Shown: piece after piece, positions 1 through 6,583 of the stretch | Numbering within the stretch: the stretch's first letter is position 1 | How the letters are laid out: each line of letters opens with the position of its first letter | Source of the DNA: Collimonas antrihumi | GTDB lineage: Bacteria > Pseudomonadota > Gammaproteobacteria > Burkholderiales > Burkholderiaceae_D | Direction of reading: 5' to 3' | DNA length: 64,000 nucleotides | Assembly (NCBI RefSeq): GCF_018304965.1 | Contig: NZ_JAGQED010000001.1 | Coordinates: 1 to 64,000 of the forward strand | Notes under the pieces: model-generated | What the model saw: the letters and a program-made list of their open reading frames with translations, nothing else | The model's database searches: none | Told to the model about the DNA's origin: nothing | Translations under genes and position numbers: made by a program

Positions 1-452
1 AAAATCACCGAGAGCTTTTTTGCTAGTACCAGCAAAGCAGTCGTCTCTGCCAACGCAGCGTTCTTGCGATTGACGTCGCGTTCGAGTTCCTTGATGCGTT
101 TCTTGTCTTGCCGGGTCTGTTGACTGCTGGTACGCATTGGTTCAGGATCCGCCAGTGCAGCTGCTGCACTGGCGAGCCACTGCGCCAATTCGCCAGGGTA
201 CACACCATGCTCACGACACCAGGCATTCTTGCTCGATTCGTCCATCCCGGCAGTGGCCATGATGGCATCAAACCGCGCCGCCGCCGGCAGTGTCCGCCCT
301 CGGGCGGACACTGCCGGCGAACTCCCTTGCCAGCGCAGTAGCGTACCAACACCAATACCAGTTTCTCTGGCAACGACCTCAGGCAAAGCTGCCTCAGGTG
401 GTAACAATCTGGCTACTGCTCTGTTCTTAAATGCTTCACTGTATCTTGCCAC
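1..452 (-). CDS. IS3-family-like transposase OrfA, 3' end cut by window
   Basis: The minus frame opens at a GTG at 452 preceded by AAAGGA and stays open to the window edge (150 codons). It reads MARYSEAFKNRAVARLLPPE, then an ARETGIGVGTLLRWQ helix-turn-helix, a middle stretch with KNAWCREHGVYPGELAQWLA, and a charged coiled-coil-like tail (DKKRIKELERDVNRKNAALAE). This is the layout of IS3-type OrfA DNA-binding proteins. The DDE catalytic part would be in OrfB, outside the window. The OrfA end carries an A6G slippery heptamer at 14-20, as used for -1 frameshifting in IS3 elements. A 36-bp palindrome lies inside the gene. The family call is from motif resemblance only; whether the IS is intact cannot be judged here. 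Confidence 0.72.
   Translation of the reverse strand, partial: MARYSEAFKNRAVARLLPPEAALPEVVARETGIGVGTLLRWQGSSPAVSARGRTLPAAARFDAIMATAGMDESSKNAWCREHGVYPGELAQWLASAAAALADPEPMRTSSQQTRQDKKRIKELERDVNRKNAALAETTALLVLAKKLSVI
14..20 (-). other. A6G slippery heptamer, likely -1 frameshift site of the IS
   Basis: On the minus strand the OrfA frame reads GCA AAA AAG CTC, giving the A AAA AAG heptamer that many IS3-family elements use to fuse OrfA to OrfB by -1 frameshifting. It sits at the end of the conserved ALLVLAKK stretch, where the shift normally occurs. The downstream OrfB frame is not in the window. Confidence 0.5.
283..318. repeat. 36-bp near-perfect palindrome inside transposase gene
   Basis: The two 17-bp arms (GCCGGCAGTGTCCGCCC and its exact complement) are separated only by TC. 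The palindrome lies in the OrfA coding frame, encoding roughly SPAVSARGRTLPA, a linker between the helix-turn-helix and the next block. Its sequence is unrelated to the three dispersed long inverted repeats elsewhere in the window. Confidence 0.85.
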
Positions 453-679
453 TTCATTTCCTTTGCGCCCCCGTTGATTAATTTCCTATCGAGGCGACAT
501 CTATTCTGGCACGGGGGGCTACCCATACACCCCCAAATGGAGGGAATATACCCAGTAGCTTTTTAGACAAGCAGTAGTATTCTACAAATCATAGGGGTCG
601 GTCCCGCAGGGTCTTCTAAGAATTCAAGCACAGAAGAGCCGTCGAAAAAATATCACGTGCCGGCCTAGGGAGAATAATA
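453..679. other. Intergenic: presumed IS end and leader of the secretion operon
   Basis: The stretch next to the transposase start (about 480-535, with a GAGGCGACATC motif and a G6 run) probably contains the IS terminal repeat, but the exact end cannot be fixed without the other IS end. A ribosome binding site, AGGGAGA, lies at 667-673 before gspG. No convincing sigma-70 promoter was found. Confidence 0.35.
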
Positions 680-1144
680 ATGACGCGTCTCGCTGCCGCC
701 AGTCTGGAGCATCCTGCGCCGGCCCCTAACCAACGGCGCGCAGGTTTCACGCTGCTTGAACTGCTCGTCGTTATTGTGATCATCGGCCTTCTCGCCGGCA
801 TGGTTGCTCCACGTTATTTCGATCAGATCGGCAAATCCAATACCAAAATCTCGCGCGCCCAGATTGTCTCGCTGGAGAAGGCGCTCGATCAATACCGGCT
901 CGACGTAGGACATTACCCCACTACCGACGAGGGCCTCGACAGTCTTTTCGTGAAGCCGAACAACGAGGAAAAATGGCAGGGGCCGTATCTGAAGAAGGCC
1001 GTGCCGATGGACCCTTGGGGCCGTCCCTATATTTACAAATCGCCTGGCGATCATGGCGAACTGGACCTGAGCACACTGGGCGCCGACGGTCAGCCTGGCG
1101 GTACCGGTGAGAACGCCGATGTCGGCAACTGGATGTCTAACTAG
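680..1144 (+). CDS. gspG: Type II secretion major pseudopilin GspG
   Basis: This 154-residue protein has a short basic leader and a prepilin peptidase site, RRAG then FTLLELLVVIVIIGLLAGM, with the conserved Glu5. The C-terminal part has the GspG family block (DQYRLDVGHYPTTDEGLDSL...WGRPYIYKSPG) and the calcium-binding loop region ending GENADVGNW. GspG polymerises into the periplasmic pseudopilus that pushes substrates through the secretin. It is the first gene of a tight operon running to about 11562 and is followed at once by gspF. The ATG start is preceded by AGGGAGA. Of all genes in the operon this one is most typical of a true T2SS rather than of a MSHA pilus. Confidence 0.93.
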   Translation: MTRLAAASLEHPAPAPNQRRAGFTLLELLVVIVIIGLLAGMVAPRYFDQIGKSNTKISRAQIVSLEKALDQYRLDVGHYPTTDEGLDSLFVKPNNEEKWQGPYLKKAVPMDPWGRPYIYKSPGDHGELDLSTLGADGQPGGTGENADVGNWMSN

Positions 1145-1153
1145 GTGCCCGCC

Positions 1154-2386
1154 ATGAACAATGCGCCTGTCACCCACGTCATCGAATTCGACATTGTGGC
1201 TAAAGCCCGGGCGGGGGCGATGCGCTCGCTGCGATTAGCCGCCGTCGACGCGGCGGCGGCAACCCGGCTCGCCGAAAGGGAGGGGCTGCGCGTCCTGTCT
1301 TGCGTACCTCGCCGGCGCAGCTTCGCGTGGGGGGGACGAGGTCGCATTGCTGCAGTCCGTACCCGCCTTGATATAGCACTGTTCGCCCACGAGCTGGCAT
1401 CACTGCTGGACGCAGGGCTGGGGATCATCGATGCCATCGAAACGCTGGCCGAAAAAGAACGTTTGTCCGAAACCCGGCGCATGTTCGAAAAAATAGTGCA
1501 ATCCTTGAAGGAGGGCCGCAATTTCTCGGGGGTGATGAGCGACCGGCCGGATGTGTTCCCGCAACTGCTGGTCGCAAGCATATCCGCCAGCGAGCAGACC
1601 GGCGACATGGCGGCGGCGTTGCGTCGATATTCCGCCAATTTTGAAACTCTGCGCACCATCCGCTCCAAGGCTTTGGGGGCCGCGGTATACCCGCTGATGC
1701 TGCTGGGGGTGGGTTCGCTGGTTGTATTGTTCCTGCTGGCAGTGGTGGTGCCGAAATTCTCCACTTTGATTGAATCGACCCGAGGTGAGATTCCGTTTGC
1801 ATCCCAGATCCTGATCCAGCTCGGCAAAACCATCCATGCCCACCCGCAATTGGTCGCAGCCTTGTTTATCGGTACTTTCCTGTCGCTGATCTGGGCGATT
1901 CGCCATGCTTCGCGTGCGGGATGGAACCTGCCGGTGCTGCAACGTTTGCCCATCGTGGGGCCGCTGATACGGATTTTTCGCCACGCACAGTTTTATCGCA
2001 CTAGCGGCATGTTGATCGAAGGCGGCATTCCAGCGGTCCGTGCGTTCGATATGTGCGGCTCGCTGCTAACGCCGGAAGACAGCCGCAAGCTGGCGCGTGC
2101 GGTGGCGTCGATTCGAGAGGGCGCTGCAATCGGCCCGGCGTTGCAGGTTGTCGGCCTGGCCGATCCGGTGGCCCTGCGCATGCTGATGGTGGCGCAACGT
2201 ACCGGCAAATTGGCCGAGATATTGGCGCGTATCGCCGCTTTCCAGGAGGCAACTCTGAGCCGTGCCATCGATGTGGCGACACGCTTGTTCGAACCGGTGC
2301 TGATGTTGTGCATCGGCCTCATTATCGGCGCCATCGTGGTACTCATGTATTTGCCGATTTTCGACCTTGCATCCAGTATTCAATGA
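1154..2386 (+). CDS. gspF: GspF-type inner-membrane platform protein
   Basis: This 410-residue protein has two T2SSF domains: the first around DIALFAHELASLLDAGLGIIDAIE, the second around FYRTSGMLIEGGIPAVRAFDM. It has transmembrane segments near residues 175-195 (YPLMLLGVGSLVVLFLLAVVV), 225-245 and 375-400 (EPVLMLCIGLIIGAIVVLMY). It is the polytopic platform that couples the cytoplasmic ATPase to pseudopilus assembly. An upstream GTG at 1145 is possible, but the ATG at 1154 has a TAGGTG element in front and is preferred. The stop overlaps the gspE start (ATGA), so translation is probably coupled. The MSHA protein MshG belongs to the same family. Confidence 0.9.
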   Translation: MNNAPVTHVIEFDIVAKARAGAMRSLRLAAVDAAAATRLAEREGLRVLSCVPRRRSFAWGGRGRIAAVRTRLDIALFAHELASLLDAGLGIIDAIETLAEKERLSETRRMFEKIVQSLKEGRNFSGVMSDRPDVFPQLLVASISASEQTGDMAAALRRYSANFETLRTIRSKALGAAVYPLMLLGVGSLVVLFLLAVVVPKFSTLIESTRGEIPFASQILIQLGKTIHAHPQLVAALFIGTFLSLIWAIRHASRAGWNLPVLQRLPIVGPLIRIFRHAQFYRTSGMLIEGGIPAVRAFDMCGSLLTPEDSRKLARAVASIREGAAIGPALQVVGLADPVALRMLMVAQRTGKLAEILARIAAFQEATLSRAIDVATRLFEPVLMLCIGLIIGAIVVLMYLPIFDLASSIQ

Positions 2387-4107
2387 CCGCCATGGACAAC
2401 GTCTACACGCACGTTTTCAGCCCCGCCAGGAAGACTCTGGATGCAGAGTCCATCCGCGCGGTGCAGGAGCAGGCCGGTTCTACCCTGCAAACGATCGAAC
2501 GGATAGCGGAGGGCTTTGGCGACGATACCGCCGCTTACCTTCTGGCTGCCGCAGCCTACTTCAGGATGCAGCCGGTGACGATGGTCATGATGCGGCAGCT
2601 CAAACCGGATTTTGAACTGCTGTCGTTCATCGAAGCCGGCAAACGACTGTGCGTTGCGTTTGTAGAGCCTTCAGGCGAGCTGCTGCTGGTGACGGCGGAT
2701 CCTCTGGATGTGCGGACCCGCACCTGGATCAACGCGCGTTTGCGCACTCGTACCGAGCAGCCGGTGACTTGGGGCATCGCCACTACCGGTGACGTGCGTT
2801 CCTATCTGGCTGTCATCGAGAAATCGGTCCGGGCGATGGATTCGGTAGGCATTGCCGACACCGTCAACGCGATTGACCACAGCGCGCTGTCGATCTCGAT
2901 TGAAGACATCAGCAGCACCGAGAGCACCATCGTGCGTTTGGTCAATTCGACGATCTATGACGCATTGCGTGCCGGCGCCAGCGATATCCATCTCGAAACC
3001 CAGCCGCAAGGCTTGAACATCAAATATCGGCTGGATGGCGTTCTGAGCATGATCAAACGGCTGGATGGCAGCGATCTGGCGAACCAGGTACTGTCGCGCA
3101 TCAAGGTGATTTCCGAACTCGACATTGCTGAACGCCGGATTCCTCAGGATGGCCGCTTCAAAGTGCTGGCCGAAGGTCGTGAAATCGATCTGCGCGTCTC
3201 GATCATGCCCAATCTGTTCGGCGAGGATGCAGTGCTGCGGGTGCTGGACCGCTATCATTTGGCGGGCGAGCTGCAAACCTTAAGCCTGGAAACCCTGGGA
3301 TTCGCCGAGCCGGCCAAGGAATTCGTGCGCCGGCTATCGCAACTTCCCTATGGCTTGCTGCTGGTGACCGGACCTACGGGTAGCGGCAAGACCACCACCA
3401 TCTATGCGGCAATTACGGAAATCAATACCGGCCTCGACAAGATCGTGACGATCGAGGATCCGGTTGAATATCAATTGGCGGGCGTGCTGCAAATCCCTGT
3501 CAATGAAAAGAAGGGATTGACCTTCGCCCGTGGACTGCGGTCGATACTGCGTCACGATCCGGACAAGATCATGGTGGGCGAAATACGCGATCCGGAAACT
3601 GCGCAAATCGCAGTTCAGGCGGCGCTTACGGGTCATCAAGTGTTTACCACCGTGCATGCCAACAATGTGTTCGACGTGATCGGGCGTTTCACCAACATGG
3701 GTGTTGATTCCTACAGTTTCGTCTCCGCCCTCAACGGCATCCTGGCGCAGCGGCTGGTGCGCGTCAATTGCCCGATGTGCGTGACCGACGACAAACCTGA
3801 TAAAGAACTGATGGTGCGCTCTGGCCTTGGCACTTCCACCTTAGCCCTGTCGAGTTTTAATTTTAAACACGGGGTAGGGTGCGCGCATTGCCGCGGTAGC
3901 GGTTTCAAGGGCCGGCGCGCGATTGCGGAGACGCTTTCGCTGAATGACACTTTGCGCGATTTGATGGTAGAGCGCGCCGCCATTTCCAAGATCAAGCACG
4001 CAGCCCGCCAAAACGGCCTGAAAACGCTGCGTGAAGCGGCGGTAGCCCTGGTGGCTGCGGGTATGACCACTCTTGAGGAGATCAATCGTGTTACGCCTGT
4101 GGAATAA
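2383..4107 (+). CDS. gspE: GspE/MshE-type secretion ATPase
   Basis: This 574-residue hexameric traffic ATPase powers pseudopilin assembly from the cytoplasm. An N-terminal T2SSE_N/MshEN-like part is followed by the catalytic core, with Walker A GPTGSGKTT at about 330-338, Asp box IVTIEDPVEYQ, Walker B IMVGEIRDPETA and the His box GHQVFTTVHAN. A tetracysteine zinc site is formed by CPMC at about 464 and CAHC about 40 residues later. The start is the ATG that overlaps the gspF stop; the frame is open further upstream only inside gspF. The downstream gene begins inside its 3' end. Confidence 0.93.
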   Translation: MTAMDNVYTHVFSPARKTLDAESIRAVQEQAGSTLQTIERIAEGFGDDTAAYLLAAAAYFRMQPVTMVMMRQLKPDFELLSFIEAGKRLCVAFVEPSGELLLVTADPLDVRTRTWINARLRTRTEQPVTWGIATTGDVRSYLAVIEKSVRAMDSVGIADTVNAIDHSALSISIEDISSTESTIVRLVNSTIYDALRAGASDIHLETQPQGLNIKYRLDGVLSMIKRLDGSDLANQVLSRIKVISELDIAERRIPQDGRFKVLAEGREIDLRVSIMPNLFGEDAVLRVLDRYHLAGELQTLSLETLGFAEPAKEFVRRLSQLPYGLLLVTGPTGSGKTTTIYAAITEINTGLDKIVTIEDPVEYQLAGVLQIPVNEKKGLTFARGLRSILRHDPDKIMVGEIRDPETAQIAVQAALTGHQVFTTVHANNVFDVIGRFTNMGVDSYSFVSALNGILAQRLVRVNCPMCVTDDKPDKELMVRSGLGTSTLALSSFNFKHGVGCAHCRGSGFKGRRAIAETLSLNDTLRDLMVERAAISKIKHAARQNGLKTLREAAVALVAAGMTTLEEINRVTPVE

Positions 4108-4930
4108 GCCGGTGCAAATGGTGGTCGAGCCGCATCAAGTGACGGCGTTGATGCTAAAAGCCGGGCAACGGCAAGATGACGTCATCGTGCCAGTCACCAA
4201 ACCTGAAGGCGCTGCCGGCGCATACGACGGTATCGGCCAGGCGATTCGCGATATCTTGCCGCTCTTGACCAGCAGGGCGGAGCGCTCCGCGTATGGAACC
4301 TGCCGGCTGAATGTCGAAGTAGCCGATACCTTGGTTCATTACGATGTCCTGAAGGTTGACGCGCGTCGTTTGCCGCCGGCCGAGCTGGATCATCTGGCTG
4401 CGCTTGGCATGGCGGATACCTTGGGCATCGATTCCAGTTCGCTGGTGATGCGTTGTTCGGTCCAGCTGGATGGGCTCAGCGCGGTCGTTTGCGGCATGCC
4501 GGCGGCTCTGTCCGATGCCATTAAACTGGCGAGCGATGATGCTGGATGCCGGCTGAATCGTCTGGAGCCGGCATTTGCGGCATTCTGGAATGGCAGCTTT
4601 GCGCATAGCAAAAACAGCAGCGCGCTGCTGGCGCGTTTGCGCGGTAGTTCTTTAATGCTCGGTTGGCTGCAAGATGGAAAATGGCAGGCGCTTGCCACCG
4701 AGCGCTTATCGAGAAATGACTGGGCTGCCTTGAGCGATAGCTGCGATGCATTTTGCCGCCGTCTCTGCGTACCGGATCACTCTGGATTGCCGATATATTT
4801 CGACGCCGACATAGCCGATATAGCCGACATTCCAACAGCAGCACGCAACCGCTGGCAGCGCCTGGCGCCGCAACCGGAAATGGCGGCCGCTGCCGGTGCA
4901 GTGCCCGATTTCGCCTCGAACGTTGCGTAG
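4088..4930 (+). CDS. Secretion assembly protein at the PilM/GspL/MshI position
   Basis: This 280-residue protein shows no strong recognisable domain by eye. The GTG at 4088 was chosen because GAGGAG lies seven bases upstream; it overlaps the end of gspE by 20 bases. It has no hydrophobic segment and is therefore probably cytoplasmic. By position, just before a PilN-like and a PilO-like gene, it should be the actin-fold PilM/GspL-cytoplasmic/MshI component, but this is inferred from order only. Tandem ADIADIADIP near the C-terminus is a small in-frame repeat. Confidence 0.7.
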   Translation: MLRLWNKPVQMVVEPHQVTALMLKAGQRQDDVIVPVTKPEGAAGAYDGIGQAIRDILPLLTSRAERSAYGTCRLNVEVADTLVHYDVLKVDARRLPPAELDHLAALGMADTLGIDSSSLVMRCSVQLDGLSAVVCGMPAALSDAIKLASDDAGCRLNRLEPAFAAFWNGSFAHSKNSSALLARLRGSSLMLGWLQDGKWQALATERLSRNDWAALSDSCDAFCRRLCVPDHSGLPIYFDADIADIADIPTAARNRWQRLAPQPEMAAAAGAVPDFASNVA

Positions 4931-4942
4931 GAGCCAAATATC

Positions 4943-5482
4943 ATGGCCTCCCTTCAAAAACTCGATTTCGATTTTTCCTCCCAGCGTCGCAAATTGCCGC
5001 CGTTCGGATTGGCTATCCTGCTCGCCGGTGCTGCAGCCAGCATCTACGCAGGCGTCGAATTATCGTCTGCCTATAACGCTCGCAAGGCCCAGCAAACGGT
5101 CTATGACGCCTTGGTATCGCGTCTCCATACGGTAAGGCATGCCGATCAGGATGGCGCCAAAATCACGCCCGCCGAACTGCAGAATTTCAAGAATGCAGCG
5201 CAGATTGCAGGCCAGTTGAATACACCTTGGGATCGTTTGCTGAAAGTACTCGAATCGGCGCCGATGGAGCACGTGGCGTTGCTGTCGGTAGAACCAGTCG
5301 CATCGCGTCGGCAATTGCATCTGGTCGGTGAGGCGAAAGACTTTGCCACGATGCTGGATTACCTGTCCTATCTCCAGAGCCAGCCCGGCCTGCAACGTGT
5401 CATCTTGACTTCGCACCAGATACAGACGCAGCCAGGCGCGCCGGTCCGTTTCCAGATCCAGGCGCATTGGGAGGAGAAATGA
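4943..5482 (+). CDS. PilN-like inner-membrane assembly protein
   Basis: This 179-residue protein has a short cytoplasmic N-terminus (MASLQKLDFDF), one transmembrane helix around residues 22-42 (PFGLAILLAGAAASIYAGVEL), a coiled-coil-like stretch and a ferredoxin-like periplasmic domain ending in VRFQIQAHWEEK. This is the architecture of PilN/GspL C-terminal proteins, which bind PilM with the N-terminal peptide and PilO with the periplasmic domain. Its stop overlaps the next start. Identification rests on topology, size and gene order. Confidence 0.75.
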   Translation: MASLQKLDFDFSSQRRKLPPFGLAILLAGAAASIYAGVELSSAYNARKAQQTVYDALVSRLHTVRHADQDGAKITPAELQNFKNAAQIAGQLNTPWDRLLKVLESAPMEHVALLSVEPVASRRQLHLVGEAKDFATMLDYLSYLQSQPGLQRVILTSHQIQTQPGAPVRFQIQAHWEEK

Positions 5483-6036
5483 ACCGCATGAGCTCAATGG
5501 CGCTGATGTTGCGTTATGCGCTTGCCCGCCGCGTCGGCTGGCCGGGCCTGGTGGGCATTTGCATGCTCGGATTCACTTTGTTCGCCGCCTTGGCGGTTGC
5601 GCCGCGTTTGGAAAAAAACGCCGGCGAGATCAAGTTGCAGACCGGCGCCGCGTTGATCGACCTTAATCGTGCCCGGCTTGAACATCGGATCCAGCCAAAG
5701 ACCAGCGAGCAACTGGTGCGCTTTACGGCCTGGTTCCCGACGATTGACCACAACGTAGGCGATCTGCGCCAGCTGATGGAACAGGCGCAACTAGCCAAGC
5801 TCGATCTGGTGAAGGGAGAGTATCGCATCTCGGATGCGCAGGGCGCAGCTTTCGTGAGCTATGAGGTAGTGCTGCCGGTGAAAGCCAGCTACGACACCTT
5901 ACGCAGCTTTATTGCCGGAGTGCTCAATGCCATACCGAATGCGTCGCTGGCCGAACTGCATATCGAACGGGCCGCGGTGAACAGCACTATTCAGGATGCG
6001 CGAATCCATTTCACTTTTGTCTACCGCGGAGCCTGA
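5479..6036 (+). CDS. PilO/GspM-like inner-membrane assembly protein
   Basis: This 185-residue protein has one N-terminal transmembrane helix (about residues 22-42, GLVGICMLGFTLFAALAVAP) and a periplasmic domain after a coiled-coil-like segment. The start is the ATG that overlaps the upstream stop and has GAGGAG ahead of it. Position between the PilN-like and the proline-rich GspC/PilP-like proteins suggests the PilO/GspM role of aligning the platform with the secretin. Sequence identity to known PilO is not evident by eye, so the call is mainly from context. Confidence 0.7.
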   Translation: MNRMSSMALMLRYALARRVGWPGLVGICMLGFTLFAALAVAPRLEKNAGEIKLQTGAALIDLNRARLEHRIQPKTSEQLVRFTAWFPTIDHNVGDLRQLMEQAQLAKLDLVKGEYRISDAQGAAFVSYEVVLPVKASYDTLRSFIAGVLNAIPNASLAELHIERAAVNSTIQDARIHFTFVYRGA

Positions 6037-6037
6037 C

Positions 6038-6583
6038 ATGCGCAACCGATTCTCACGGCGGCAAATAGGATTGGTGCTGGTAGCCGGTGTGCTGGTTTCC
6101 TGCGGCGCCTTGGTGTTTTCGGGCGGCTCTGCCGAATCCGGGCTGGTTGAACCTGTGACTCGGACCGCAAGCAATCATCAAACGGGAAGCGCCAAGCCGG
6201 GCGCCGCCGCTGCCGATGTTGCTGCTACCTTGCCAAAAACGATAGCCCCGCCGGAACGAGCCAACCTGGATCAGACCGGCACAAACAATTTATTCGCATC
6301 CAACAGCTGGACGCCGCCGCCGCCACCGCCACCGAAGGAGTTGCCGCCACCACCGCCACCACCGCCGACCGCGCCTCCTATACCTTTCAATTTCGTCGGG
6401 CTGCTGCAGGATCAAGCCAAGCCTACCGCTTTTCTGGCGAAAGACGACCAGTTGTTGCTGGTGACGACGGGAGATACCGTGGAGGGTACCTATCATATCG
6501 ATTCTGTCAGCGCCAAAGAAATTATCCTGACCTACCTTCCGCTCAACCAGCGGCAATCCATTTCGATCTCTGGGGGGCTGTAA
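6038..6583 (+). CDS. GspC/PilP-like linker protein with polyproline hinge
   Basis: This 181-residue protein has an N-terminal membrane anchor (about residues 10-32), a disordered stretch, and two P7-P8 runs (TPPPPPPPKELPPPPPPPPTAPP) before a small beta domain starting PFNFVGLLQDQAKPTAFL. The last domain resembles the HR domain of GspC/PilP that contacts the N0 domain of the secretin across the periplasm. An ATG two bases after the preceding stop is used. The stop overlaps the secretin start by one base (TAATG). The polyproline runs make a stiff periplasmic spacer; they come from CCG/CCA repeats prone to length change. Confidence 0.75.
   Translation: MRNRFSRRQIGLVLVAGVLVSCGALVFSGGSAESGLVEPVTRTASNHQTGSAKPGAAAADVAATLPKTIAPPERANLDQTGTNNLFASNSWTPPPPPPPKELPPPPPPPPTAPPIPFNFVGLLQDQAKPTAFLAKDDQLLLVTTGDTVEGTYHIDSVSAKEIILTYLPLNQRQSISISGGL

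Noticed and set aside
6311-6378. CCG-rich repeats that might be taken for a CRISPR-like or simple repeat array
   Set aside because: They encode the in-frame polyproline hinge of the GspC/PilP-like protein; no spacers.
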